Assembly (NCBI GenBank): GCA_002842695.1
Contig: PHDT01000002.1
Span: 62,001 to 126,000 of the forward strand
Direction of reading: 5' to 3'
From: Bacteroidetes bacterium HGW-Bacteroidetes-10
Lineage (GTDB): Bacteria; Bacteroidota; Bacteroidia; Bacteroidales; UBA932
Length of the DNA: 64,000 bases
Made by a program: the position numbers and the translations under genes. The notes beneath the pieces were generated by a model. The model did not search any database. It was not told where the DNA came from and saw only the letters and a program-made list of their open reading frames with translations. Below, in pieces: positions 35,773 to 45,792 of this stretch; positions within the stretch are counted from its first letter, which is position 1; every line of letters begins with the position of its first letter.

Positions 35773-38253
35773 ATGAAAATTTCGTACAGCTGGCTCAGGG
35801 AGTATGTTGAAACTGCTCTGGAGCCTTCAAGGGTTGAGACAATTCTTAGTTCCATAGGTCTTGAAGTTGAGGCAATGGAGGATGTTGAACAGATTCCGGG
35901 TTCTCTGGAAGGTGTTGTGGTGGGTGAGGTTCTAGAGTGTGAAAAGCATCCCGATGCAGACAAGCTCAGCCTGACAAAGGTTGATGCGGGTAACGGGGAG
36001 ACTCTTCAGATTGTATGCGGAGCTCCAAATGTGGCCAAAGGCCAGAAGGTACTTGTTGCAAAAGTTGGTACAACACTCACTTTCAGCAATGGTGAGGAGG
36101 TTAAGATAAAGAGGGCGAAGATAAGAGGAGTTGAGAGTGCCGGAATGATTTGTGCCGAAGATGAACTGGGAATAGGCACCTCGCACGAGGGAATTATGGT
36201 TCTTCCTGCCAGTGCAACAGCAGGAACCCCTGCAAAGGAGTATCTTAATCTTCAGAGTGACACTGTTTTTGAAATAGGCCTTACTCCAAACAGGGTTGAT
36301 GCCGCATCACATGTAGGAGTAGCAAGGGATTTGTCTGCATGGCTGAGGTTGTACGGAGATGGAGGTAAGCTGATTCTTCCCTCAGCAGAGAAGTTTGCTT
36401 CACTTGAGAAGTCTGCGGATGGAACGAAGCCGGTTTCAATAAAGGTTAATGCTCCTGACGGAGCTCCAAGGTATTCAGGTCTTACATTTGACGGAATTAA
36501 GGTTGCTCCTTCTCCTGATTGGCTGCAGAAGCGACTGATCTCGGTTGGGCTGCGTCCGATAAATAATGTGGTGGATATTACCAATTTCATACTTCATGAG
36601 ACTGGCCATCCGCTTCACGCCTTTGACTATGACAAGATTGGCGGTGGAGAGGTTGTTGTTAGAAGGGCGGCCGAGGGTGAGAAGTTTACAACACTAGATG
36701 GTGTTGAGCGAAAGTTAAGTTCTGAGGATCTTATGATTTGCGACCAGAGCCATCCAATGTGTATGGCAGGAATTTTCGGAGGCGCACATTCCGGTGTTAC
36801 TGAGAAAACTACAAGAATCTTTCTGGAGAGTGCATACTTCAATCCGGTTTCTATAAGGAAGAGCTCCAAGAGGCATTCGCTTAAGACTGATGCCTCATTC
36901 AGATATGAGAGAGGAGCAGATCCGGAGATGGTTCCCTATGCTCTTAAAAGGGCTGCTGTGTTGCTTCAGGAGATTGCCGGAGCCAGAGTTGCGGGAGAGG
37001 TTGAGGAGGTATATTCAGAGAAGATAGAGAGAGCAAAGGTAGAAATCTCGTTTGAAAGGGTTGAATCTCTTATAGGCAAAGCTATAGGTGCAAAAACCAT
37101 AATTGATATTCTTAATTACATGGAATATGAAGTTCTCTCTTCGGATGCTTCCGGCGCTCTGGTTTCTGTACCGGGCTACAGGGTTGATGTTACAAGAGAG
37201 TGTGATATTGTTGAGGATGTTCTGAGAATATATGGTTATAACAATGTTGAGATTCCTGAAAGGATGAGGGCGTCAATCTCACCGGGCAGAAAACCGGATC
37301 CTGAGAGGGTGAGGGAGAGCGCTGCAAATTTCCTTGCTGCTAACGGATTCTTTGAAATGATGAATAATTCACTTACAAAGAGTGATTACTATTCAAAACT
37401 TAAGACTTATCCGGAGGATAGACTTGTGAGAATTCTGAATCCACTGAGCTCAGACCTCAATTCAATGAGACAAACTCTGCTTCTTAATGGTCTGGAGGTA
37501 GTTGCATACAATGTAAACCGTCAGCAGAGCGACCTTAAGCTCTTTGAGCTGGGAAATGTATATTCGTATGCTCCGGTTCAGGATGATGGCAGGGAGTCTT
37601 CAATGAACCTCAAATCTTACAAAGAGAGTCAGAAGATATCAATATTTGTTACAGGCCCGGGCAATCAGTCATGGAGGTCAAAGGCAAATCCGTCAAGCTA
37701 TTTTGCGCTTAAGGGATACCTTGAGCTACTGCTCAGGAGATTCGGAATTGAGATTGCAGATCTTGAGTATTCATATGCGCCTGCAGATCTCTTTTCTGAG
37801 GGACTTGTTTACAAGACTCAGAGCGGAAAAGAGGTTGCCGTTATGGGAAGCATAAGCCAGCAGTTGCTTAAGCAATTTGGTATCAAACAGCAGGTATTTG
37901 CAGCAGAAATTTCATGGGATGTGATGTTCCAGCTGATTCGCAAGCAGAAGGTTCTTTACAGGGAGCTCCCAAAATTCCCTGAAGTTCGCCGCGACCTTGC
38001 ACTTCTTCTGGATGAAAAGGTGTCATTTGCAGATCTTCGCAAATCTTCATTTAAGGTTGAGAAGAAGATTCTCAAGAGTGTTACTCTGTTTGATGTATAC
38101 AGGGGGGACAAAATTCCTGAAGGAAAGAAACAATATGCAATCAGCTTTGTTTTACAGGATACTGAGAAGACCCTTACAGACAAGTATGTTGAGGAGGTGA
38201 TGGGCAGATTGCTCAAAAACTTCACAGACAACTTTGGGGCTGCCCTCAGATAA
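35773..38253 (+). CDS. pheT: Phenylalanine--tRNA ligase beta subunit
   Basis: This 826-residue subunit pairs with PheS (not in the window). Domains in order: N-terminal segment MKISYSWLREYVET, EMAP-type tRNA-binding domain (about 40-150, VLECEKHPDADKLSLTKV), B3/B4 editing domain (about 215-390, with RPINNVVDITNFILHETG), B5, a catalytic-like core (FFEMMNNSLTKSDYYSKL), and the C-terminal ferredoxin-like anticodon-binding domain from about residue 735 (FPEVRRDLALLLDEKVSF). Length is standard. Confidence 0.95.
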   Translation: MKISYSWLREYVETALEPSRVETILSSIGLEVEAMEDVEQIPGSLEGVVVGEVLECEKHPDADKLSLTKVDAGNGETLQIVCGAPNVAKGQKVLVAKVGTTLTFSNGEEVKIKRAKIRGVESAGMICAEDELGIGTSHEGIMVLPASATAGTPAKEYLNLQSDTVFEIGLTPNRVDAASHVGVARDLSAWLRLYGDGGKLILPSAEKFASLEKSADGTKPVSIKVNAPDGAPRYSGLTFDGIKVAPSPDWLQKRLISVGLRPINNVVDITNFILHETGHPLHAFDYDKIGGGEVVVRRAAEGEKFTTLDGVERKLSSEDLMICDQSHPMCMAGIFGGAHSGVTEKTTRIFLESAYFNPVSIRKSSKRHSLKTDASFRYERGADPEMVPYALKRAAVLLQEIAGARVAGEVEEVYSEKIERAKVEISFERVESLIGKAIGAKTIIDILNYMEYEVLSSDASGALVSVPGYRVDVTRECDIVEDVLRIYGYNNVEIPERMRASISPGRKPDPERVRESAANFLAANGFFEMMNNSLTKSDYYSKLKTYPEDRLVRILNPLSSDLNSMRQTLLLNGLEVVAYNVNRQQSDLKLFELGNVYSYAPVQDDGRESSMNLKSYKESQKISIFVTGPGNQSWRSKANPSSYFALKGYLELLLRRFGIEIADLEYSYAPADLFSEGLVYKTQSGKEVAVMGSISQQLLKQFGIKQQVFAAEISWDVMFQLIRKQKVLYRELPKFPEVRRDLALLLDEKVSFADLRKSSFKVEKKILKSVTLFDVYRGDKIPEGKKQYAISFVLQDTEKTLTDKYVEEVMGRLLKNFTDNFGAALR

Positions 38254-38266
38254 CACCTGTAATCAG

Positions 38267-39124
38267 ATGGAGAAAGTCAGAAGATATATCAAACTTGTAA
38301 AATTTTCACATACATTATTTGCAATGCCGTTTGCACTAATAGGGTTCTTCCTGGCGGTGCACAACGGCGGAGCCGATTTATCGTTCAGAATTTTCGGGCT
38401 CATTATTCTTGCAATGGTTTTTGCAAGAAACAGCGCAATGGGATTTAACAGATGGGCAGACCGGGATATTGACGCAAAGAATCCCAGAACTGCCTCGCGG
38501 GAAATTCCTGCGGCTCTGCTCTCTCCCAGGTCTGTTGCTCTCTTTGTAATTGTTAATGTTATTCTCTTTATTGTTGTTGCCGGGTTAATCAACAATCTAA
38601 CGCTGATTCTCTCCATTCCCTCACTGGCAGTGCTTCTTGGATACAGCTACCTGAAACGGTTTACTCCGCTGTGCCACTTTGGAGTGGGGCTGGCACTGGG
38701 GATTGCTCCTGCTGCAGCATATATAAGCGTTACCGGAACAATTGACATATCTGTGCTGATTCTCTCCCTTGTTGTCTTTTTCTGGTCGGGTAGTTTTGAT
38801 ATTCTCTATGCACTTGCCGACGAGGAGTTTGACAAGAGCGAAGGGCTCCATTCAATTCCGGGAGCTGTGGGACGCAAATGGGCACTAATAATTTCGGCAG
38901 CAGCTCATGCACTCGTAATTCCTCTGCTTGCACTTTTTTACTTTACTGCCGGAATGGGAATTCTTTACATTATTGGTGCAACTTTGTTTTCTGCGCTGCT
39001 GGTTTATCAGCATCTGATTGTCAAACCAAATGATATAAGCCGTCTTAACGCCGCTTTCTTTACTGCAAATGGTGTTGCATCAGTGGTTCTGGCAATTTTC
39101 ACAATCGCAGATCTGTATTTCTGA
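38267..39124 (+). CDS. UbiA-like polyprenyltransferase (MqnP-type)
   Basis: This 285-residue integral membrane protein attaches a polyprenyl chain to an aromatic acceptor. I chose ATG 38267 (MEKVRRYIKLVKFSHTLFAM), since the in-frame ATG at 38234 lies inside pheT. Motif 1 is NRWADRDIDAKNPRTASREI with the Asp-rich Mg-diphosphate site, and motif 2 is YALADEEFDKSEGLHSIP. About eight transmembrane helices are visible. The subgroup resembles the putative 4-hydroxybenzoate prenyltransferases linked to menaquinone by the futalosine route, but no mqn gene is adjacent. Confidence 0.85.
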   Translation: MEKVRRYIKLVKFSHTLFAMPFALIGFFLAVHNGGADLSFRIFGLIILAMVFARNSAMGFNRWADRDIDAKNPRTASREIPAALLSPRSVALFVIVNVILFIVVAGLINNLTLILSIPSLAVLLGYSYLKRFTPLCHFGVGLALGIAPAAAYISVTGTIDISVLILSLVVFFWSGSFDILYALADEEFDKSEGLHSIPGAVGRKWALIISAAAHALVIPLLALFYFTAGMGILYIIGATLFSALLVYQHLIVKPNDISRLNAAFFTANGVASVVLAIFTIADLYF

Positions 39125-39136
39125 CGGAGCACATGG

Positions 39137-39178
39137 TACCTCAGAGACACCTTCTGCCTCAGAGGTAAAGTGTCAAAT
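39137..39178. repeat. Hairpin plus AAAGTGTCAAA repeat copy (R1)
   Basis: TACCTC (39137-39142) pairs with GAGGTA (39162-39167), extended by GAG/CTC past an A-A mismatch. It is followed by AAAGTGTCAAA, the same tail found in the inverted pair at the other end of the M14 gene (40957-41068). It lies between convergent ubiA-like and M14 genes and may work as a weak terminator. Confidence 0.45.
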
Positions 39179-39195
39179 AGCAGACAATCTTGCAA

Positions 39196-41001
39196 TTAAA
39201 GCAGGCGGGCAACAGGGTAGCGGTTCACATTTGGTTCGACATTCTTGCGGACTTTACTCATTAAAAACTGAAGAATGGCGTTGGGATCCTTTGCAAAAGC
39301 AGGGTCAGTGGCCTTTTTGTTCTCAAATTCGGCTTTGAGTACGGGATCTTTTGCAAGCATTTCGCGACCCTTGACCTCCATGTAGTTAAGTCTTATCCAG
39401 AATTCTGTGGACGGGCGTGCCCAGTTGTTGTAAAAGCCCCATGAGACAAGCGATGTGGGCGATTTTGGCTCCAGCATGTGGGCAATAATTTTGGCTTTGG
39501 GCTGGGAAGTGTATACGATTATGTCTCCTTTTCTGAAATCAATTTTTTCTCTCTGTACGGTGTAGTCAATTGCGAGGGTGAATCGGCCCTCATAGGGATA
39601 CTGAGACCACTTTGGATTAATGAAGCGGTAGGTCTCAACCTCAAACAGGGTATCCTTCTCAAGCTTTTTATAGAGAATTCCGTGCACATCAAGCAATGCA
39701 ACTGTCTCCAGCTGCTCCTGCGGGATAATGTATGCCTCAGGTAGTTTTATTTTAAGATCTGCCTTGTATGATACGAACATTGGCATTTTGATTGTCACAG
39801 GTGCTGTGCGGTCAGAGAAGGTCCACTGTGCACCGGTAAGATCACTTGTAACTGTTTTCTCTTTCCAGGCAAGGAAATCGACCTCTTCACTTATCTTTCT
39901 GTCGTGGCTGAACATTAGCGGAAGCGAGTCCCTTCTGAAACTTTCAGACGAGATGTACTCGTCTGCTTTTGCTACCGCTTTAACAAGAGAGGAGCGGTTC
40001 TCACCAAGAATCTTCATTGAGTTTTTGATGATGTTGTATGCGGAGGTTACACGCTCTTTGTAAGGTTTGTATATGTGGTTTTCTACCAGCAGGCCGATTC
40101 TGTTGTTTGCACTGGCGTAGCCGTTTGAATACTGCGGAGGGAAGTTGTCGGGAAGTACGCCTGCTCCGGGGTTAGTATAGCTGTTGAATTCGAAGTAGGG
40201 GAATATTGGGTAACCGTCTGAGGCCATTCCTCTCTTGAGTTGCTTCTCGAAAATGTTTTTTGACCACTCCAGCATTGAAGGGGCGAGGAATCCGCAGTGG
40301 TCGAGTCCGTAAGTTGAGACATACTGAAAGTCGGCTCCGTTTGTTACGTGAATGTCAATAAAGAGTTCAGGCATCCATTTTGAATAGAGAGCAAGGAGAG
40401 CCCTGGTTTCCGGAGCATCTGCCTTGATGAAGTCTCTGTTCATGTTGAGTTTCTGTGATGTAAAGCGTGCTCCAACCTCTTCCGGCCCGTTCTGGTTAAT
40501 TCTGTAGTGAGAACCAAAATCTTCGTGCCCATCTACATTGATGATGGGGATAAACAGGAGTGAAACATTATCCAGCAACTCTCTGTTTTTTCCGCCAATC
40601 GCGATGTCCCTTATGAGCATCAGCCCTGCATCCTTACCATCAGGCTCTCCGGCATGAATTGAGGCTTCTGCAAGAATTACAACGCGACCCTTAGCTCTTA
40701 TCTCTTCTGGAGATTTCAGTCCATCCTTGTCGAGGATGAGCATAGGTATCTCTCTGCCCTGTGGTGAAGTGCCAATTGAAATATAACTTACCAAAGGCGA
40801 AATATCTGCAAGCATTTTAGAATACTCTGCTGTCTCGTCAAATCGTGGAGTTTTATTAAATCCGTTTTTCTCGTAATGAGTGAGGAATGTATCCTGAGCA
40901 TCTGCATTAATTGAGCTGGAAAGTAATGATAGAGAGAGAAGAATTGTTGTGAAGTGTTTTCCCCAGGGGAAAAGTGTCAAACAGTTACAGTTCAGATACA
41001 T
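39196..41001 (-). CDS. M14 zinc carboxypeptidase-like protein
   Basis: This 601-residue exported metallopeptidase removes C-terminal residues or acts as an endopeptidase on peptides or cell-wall stems. Zinc ligands are His116 and Glu119 in IHAGEPDGKD and a later His in ELFIDIHVTNGADF. NMNRDFIKADAPETRAL holds the substrate carboxylate Arg. The C-terminal 250 residues are a beta extension common in the long Bacteroidota forms. The start is ATG 41001. This puts LTLFPWGKHF, encoded by an inverted-repeat element, just before the hydrophobic signal core ending NADAQ. No closer ATG exists in frame, so the element appears to supply the N-terminus. Confidence 0.82.
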   Translation of the reverse strand: MYLNCNCLTLFPWGKHFTTILLSLSLLSSSINADAQDTFLTHYEKNGFNKTPRFDETAEYSKMLADISPLVSYISIGTSPQGREIPMLILDKDGLKSPEEIRAKGRVVILAEASIHAGEPDGKDAGLMLIRDIAIGGKNRELLDNVSLLFIPIINVDGHEDFGSHYRINQNGPEEVGARFTSQKLNMNRDFIKADAPETRALLALYSKWMPELFIDIHVTNGADFQYVSTYGLDHCGFLAPSMLEWSKNIFEKQLKRGMASDGYPIFPYFEFNSYTNPGAGVLPDNFPPQYSNGYASANNRIGLLVENHIYKPYKERVTSAYNIIKNSMKILGENRSSLVKAVAKADEYISSESFRRDSLPLMFSHDRKISEEVDFLAWKEKTVTSDLTGAQWTFSDRTAPVTIKMPMFVSYKADLKIKLPEAYIIPQEQLETVALLDVHGILYKKLEKDTLFEVETYRFINPKWSQYPYEGRFTLAIDYTVQREKIDFRKGDIIVYTSQPKAKIIAHMLEPKSPTSLVSWGFYNNWARPSTEFWIRLNYMEVKGREMLAKDPVLKAEFENKKATDPAFAKDPNAILQFLMSKVRKNVEPNVNRYPVARLL

Positions 41002-41068
41002 ATGGATAAATTCGGTTTGTTGTAAATAGTTAAATATTAATGGTTTGACACTTTTCCTCTGGGGAAAA
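40957..41068. repeat. 112-bp element with 26-bp terminal inverted repeats
   Basis: The arms are 40957-40982 and 41043-41068. Each consists of a CCCC-A-GGGG type palindrome plus GTGTCAAAC, and they match as reverse complements in 25 of 26 bases. The 60-bp AT-rich spacer carries the start codon of the M14 gene. No transposase is present, so this resembles a MITE-like or REP-pair element. A third, more divergent copy lies at 39137-39178. Confidence 0.65.
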
Positions 41069-41093
41069 ATGGCGTTCCGGTTTCAAAGATATG

Positions 41094-41118
41094 AAAAAAG
41101 GCGGGATGAAATCCCGCC
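41094..41118 (-). terminator. Intrinsic terminator of the receptor gene at 41176
   Basis: On the minus strand GGCGGGAT - TTC - ATCCCGCC is followed by a run of T (the plus-strand A run at 41094-41099). It lies 58 bp after the stop of the minus-strand receptor gene. Confidence 0.8.
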
Positions 41119-41175
41119 TATGGTGTAATCTGACAATTGTGGTTACTACTTTATAATATGAGTAAGTACAGTGTT

Positions 41176-43497
41176 CTAAAACATTCCGGTGTCCCTGTCT
41201 GAGTTCTGAAGCTTGCTGGCTTTTTCGTCGTATTTTTTACCCTTGAAGAGATTGTAACTCAGCCCAACTACTATCATTGACTTGTTGTCGTTAATCCAGT
41301 TAAAACTGCTGTATTTTACAAGGCTCTCAGGAATTGTTGTTGTCCTGTATTTAGATTTTGTCATAAACCAGTAGCAGCTTGCAAAAATAGTAAGGTTATT
41401 TTTTGAGTATCTAACATTAATATTCGACTGGTTTTCATTAGTGCTAAGGTATGGTCCTGAGAGGTATTTGCCCACTAAGTTTCCCTGATACTGTGCTGTC
41501 CAGTTTTTGTATTGAAATATCAGCTGATACCAAAGCGGAGTGTAGAGGTGAGAGTAGCTGCCTGCCTGTGTGCTGGAGAGGTCGGTTTTTAATACCTGGC
41601 CGTTGAAGCGAAGAGAGAAGAGATTATTGGCAAATGGCTTTATTGTCCCGGAGTACATTGCTCCATAGGTGTTTGAATAGATACCATTTTCGGCAGCAAG
41701 CACAATAAATTCTTCGCCCTGTGTAAAGTATCTGTTGATAGGATTATCAGTATGTCTGAAATATGTGCTTAGTTTAAGATCAAGAAACTTTGCCTGAAGT
41801 GACCAGTCAAGATTGAGCTCATTGGAAATACTGTGTTTCAGGTCGGGATTTCCCTGTCTGATAATATGATCTGTTACATATACTTTATTGTTGCTCAGTT
41901 CTGCAATTGCAGGTTCGCTGGAGTATCTCTTATACTGAAACGTTAACATGCCAGCTTTACCCAGATTATATCCAAGTATTGCAGATGGTCTGAATATCCA
42001 GTCGTTGAAGGTCTGGGTGTATGTCTCTCTGTTAATGTTGCTAAGTCCCAGACTGGCCTTGTATGAAAAATTCCCTTTTTTGCCCGAATACTCAGAGTAA
42101 ATATAGTTTTTCAGGAAAGAGGTTGTGTATTCGACGTTTTCAAAACTGTTGTCTACATTAGAAGTAAGACGGTTTGTCTCGATCGAATAACCAGCATTGA
42201 ACCTGCCATTCTTAATTTCTGCAGTATAATTTGCCTCACCAATTAGTGATATTTTGCGGTTCTTCTCGAGCATATCATCTTCAAGAATGAGTGCTCCATC
42301 TGTTCCGTACTCTTTTTTAGAATAGTCATTCGATGTGAGAAATCCTGTGCCTACAATATTGATTGCAAGCTCCTGCTTGTTCTTAAGCTGCTTCCAGAGG
42401 TAAAGATCTGCTATTGGACCAAATACAGATGCCTTTTGTTTGTCAGTACCATTTCTGCTCTCACTGTCGCTGCCTTCGAGATAATCAATCTGAGAGAGGC
42501 TCTCTGAATGGCGGGTCATGAAGTTGGGAGAGAGTTTGATTTTAAGGGCATAATCATTCTCCTTCTGATTGGAGTAGGTAAGGTTTATATAGTTGTCGTC
42601 GTAACCGAAAGCAGTTTTTGATGCCTGAAAACGTTGCATTCTGGTCTGGTTGAACAGATAATCGTATGATATCTCCTGCTCTGTATTATTATAATTTCTG
42701 TGGTAAAGTGAATAATCCAGTGCAATCTGGTTCCTTCCTTTATTGTATTTGAAGTATGCCATTTCATTTCCGAATCCGGTATTAAAAGCAGTAGAGAGGT
42801 TTATTCCGGCTGCGATACCATCTTCTCTCACTTTGGTAATTATATTAATTACACTTCCAAACTCTGCATATCTTGCAGGAGGAATGTCATAATGCTCAAT
42901 TCGGGCTATCTGTTCAGGTCTGATTGTTTTGAGTTCGATTTCATTTGCATTCAGGCCATTGACAAGAATCTTAACATTTTTTCCGTTTGCAGAAGATATT
43001 TTATCATTAATTGGATCGTAAATAATCTGTGGAACTATTGTTGTGAGATCGAGTGCATTTCGTGAACTCTTTATGTCTGATGGAAGAATTGAATAGGAGG
43101 TCTTGTCATTCTGAATCTTTACCCTGCTATCCTGAACTGTAGCAGCATCAAGTAGTTTTTCATCAGGTTCGAGGCTGTAATTGATAAGATAAGGGTTCAT
43201 TCCCTCTCGTCCTATGTCCAGAGTATCCTTTACATCCTTAAATCCCATAAATGATACAACAACAAGGTATTTCTCCCCGCTAACGTTTTTGATTTCATAA
43301 TTACCATCAAGATCTGTGATTGTACCATACCTGAGCAAGCCAGAATTTGCTGCGCTGTACATTGCTACATTTGCAAAAGGCACCGGGAGGTTTACATTGT
43401 CTTTAACCACGCCTTTAACTGATACCTGTGCCCATCCGCTTCCAATTGATATTAGAATTGAGAGAGCAGTCAGGGAAAGAGTTTTCAAATAATTCAT
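41176..43497 (-). CDS. TonB-dependent receptor-like outer membrane barrel
   Basis: This 773-residue outer-membrane protein begins with a signal peptide (MNYLKTLSLTALSILISI, cleavage near GWAQ). I chose ATG 43497 over an upstream one at 43566. A carboxypeptidase-regulatory-like domain (about 24-110, VKGVVKDNVNLPVPFANVAM) precedes a plug domain (VKILVNGLNANEI, then RIEHYDIPPARYAEFGSVIN). A long barrel of the OMP_b-brl_3 type follows. It ends SDRDTGMF, with terminal Phe. No TonB-box or SusD partner is visible, so it may not be a glycan receptor. Ligand unknown. Confidence 0.82.
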   Translation of the reverse strand: MNYLKTLSLTALSILISIGSGWAQVSVKGVVKDNVNLPVPFANVAMYSAANSGLLRYGTITDLDGNYEIKNVSGEKYLVVVSFMGFKDVKDTLDIGREGMNPYLINYSLEPDEKLLDAATVQDSRVKIQNDKTSYSILPSDIKSSRNALDLTTIVPQIIYDPINDKISSANGKNVKILVNGLNANEIELKTIRPEQIARIEHYDIPPARYAEFGSVINIITKVREDGIAAGINLSTAFNTGFGNEMAYFKYNKGRNQIALDYSLYHRNYNNTEQEISYDYLFNQTRMQRFQASKTAFGYDDNYINLTYSNQKENDYALKIKLSPNFMTRHSESLSQIDYLEGSDSESRNGTDKQKASVFGPIADLYLWKQLKNKQELAINIVGTGFLTSNDYSKKEYGTDGALILEDDMLEKNRKISLIGEANYTAEIKNGRFNAGYSIETNRLTSNVDNSFENVEYTTSFLKNYIYSEYSGKKGNFSYKASLGLSNINRETYTQTFNDWIFRPSAILGYNLGKAGMLTFQYKRYSSEPAIAELSNNKVYVTDHIIRQGNPDLKHSISNELNLDWSLQAKFLDLKLSTYFRHTDNPINRYFTQGEEFIVLAAENGIYSNTYGAMYSGTIKPFANNLFSLRFNGQVLKTDLSSTQAGSYSHLYTPLWYQLIFQYKNWTAQYQGNLVGKYLSGPYLSTNENQSNINVRYSKNNLTIFASCYWFMTKSKYRTTTIPESLVKYSSFNWINDNKSMIVVGLSYNLFKGKKYDEKASKLQNSDRDTGMF

Positions 43498-43623
43498 AGT
43501 TTTTTTAATTTTTTTGTCACAGATTAGACGAAAGTCCTTTGGAAAATGTTGCAGCACAATTGTCAATACCTGCTGAATGAGTTTATTTCAGATGGGAAAG
43601 CGCAAACAGAGAAGGTGAAGGTG

Positions 43624-43653
43624 AAAAAAAGGGCTGTCATTATTGACAGCCCT
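43624..43653 (-). terminator. Intrinsic terminator of eno
   Basis: AGGGCTGTCA (43630-43639) pairs with TGACAGCCCT (43644-43653) across a 4-base loop. On the minus strand it is followed by seven T residues. It lies 38 bp after the enolase stop. Confidence 0.88.
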
Positions 43654-43690
43654 AAGCTTAGTTAAATAACCTGAGGTTATTTTTTCGATA

Positions 43691-44977
<1,287 letters not shown>

Positions 44978-45005
44978 TTATAAAGTGTTTTACAAAATTC
45001 ACGCT

Positions 45006-45014
45006 GCAAAAATA
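45006..45014 (-). promoter_or_regulatory. Probable -7 element of eno
   Basis: On the minus strand TATTTTTGC is an exact TAnnTTTGC match, 43 bp upstream of the eno ATG. The -33 region is AT-rich without a clear TTG. Confidence 0.45.
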
Positions 45015-45032
45015 ATCAATAATACTGAATTA

Positions 45033-45749
45033 TTAATCTCTGAGCAGATATTCAACAGTACTTACTACTCTCACGATTTTAATGTGAGGAGAGTTTGCAT
45101 CTCTGTCATTGATTGAGAATTGTCCCTGGCTTGCATTTTTAATTTTACCGAGTTTGCTCTCTGAGTCTTTGGCAAATTTTTCTGCAGATGCTCTGGCATT
45201 TTTTGTTGCCTCCTCAATCATTTCAGGTTTGATATCATTAAGCTTTGTGTATAAAAACTGGATATTAAACTGATAATCACCGGAGCTGAGCGCAACTCCC
45301 CTTTGCAGCAGGTCAGACTGGGAAGAGATAAGATTTCTTACGAGCTCAACCTTGCCGGAACTTACGGTAATGACACTGGTTATGTTGTATCTGTATGTAC
45401 TGGGTTCATTTCTGTACCTCTCTGCATTCATATCAATAATCTGAGGAGAGGATAGTGAAATTTCGCTTTCATCAAGGCCCTGAGAAATAAGATAATCCTT
45501 AATAATTTTGTTTTTGCTCTTGATTGAACTGTAAAGTGATTCCAGATCGTTACCAATCTCCTTGAACGAAAGCGGCCAGATGACACGGTTTGCAATGACC
45601 TCTTTTTCTGCAAGTCCCTTTACGGAAATTACCCTGTCAAATGATTTGAAATATTTAACTGAACTGTAGAGTGCGCATGACAACATTGCAGCGCCAATAA
45701 TGATTGCAGCCACATTCAAGATATGGCCGAATTTAACTTTACTCTCCAT
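45033..45749 (-). CDS. SIMPL-domain protein (DUF541)
   Basis: This 238-residue protein has one N-terminal transmembrane segment (about 8-32, ILNVAAIIIGAAMLSCALYS) and a periplasm-facing SIMPL domain: FDRVISVKGLAEKEVIANRV, DYLISQGLDESEISLS, YRYNITSVITVSSGKVELV and ATKNARASAEKFAKDSESKL. Family function is poorly known; some members relate to oxidative stress. It is divergent from the amidase gene with a 43-bp gap, so regulatory sites must be shared. Confidence 0.85.
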   Translation of the reverse strand: MESKVKFGHILNVAAIIIGAAMLSCALYSSVKYFKSFDRVISVKGLAEKEVIANRVIWPLSFKEIGNDLESLYSSIKSKNKIIKDYLISQGLDESEISLSSPQIIDMNAERYRNEPSTYRYNITSVITVSSGKVELVRNLISSQSDLLQRGVALSSGDYQFNIQFLYTKLNDIKPEMIEEATKNARASAEKFAKDSESKLGKIKNASQGQFSINDRDANSPHIKIVRVVSTVEYLLRD

Positions 45750-45759
45750 AATTTATTTA

Positions 45760-45767
45760 TACATTTG
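45760..45767 (+). promoter_or_regulatory. Possible -7 element of the amidase operon
   Basis: TACATTTG fits TAnnTTTG and lies 25 bp before the chosen ATG at 45793, in the gap with the divergent SIMPL gene. Confidence 0.4.
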
Positions 45768-45792
45768 TAGTCCTTACAACAAATTTCAAGCC

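Noticed and set aside
40957-41068. Full insertion sequence
   Set aside because: Only 112 bp between arm ends and no transposase frame.
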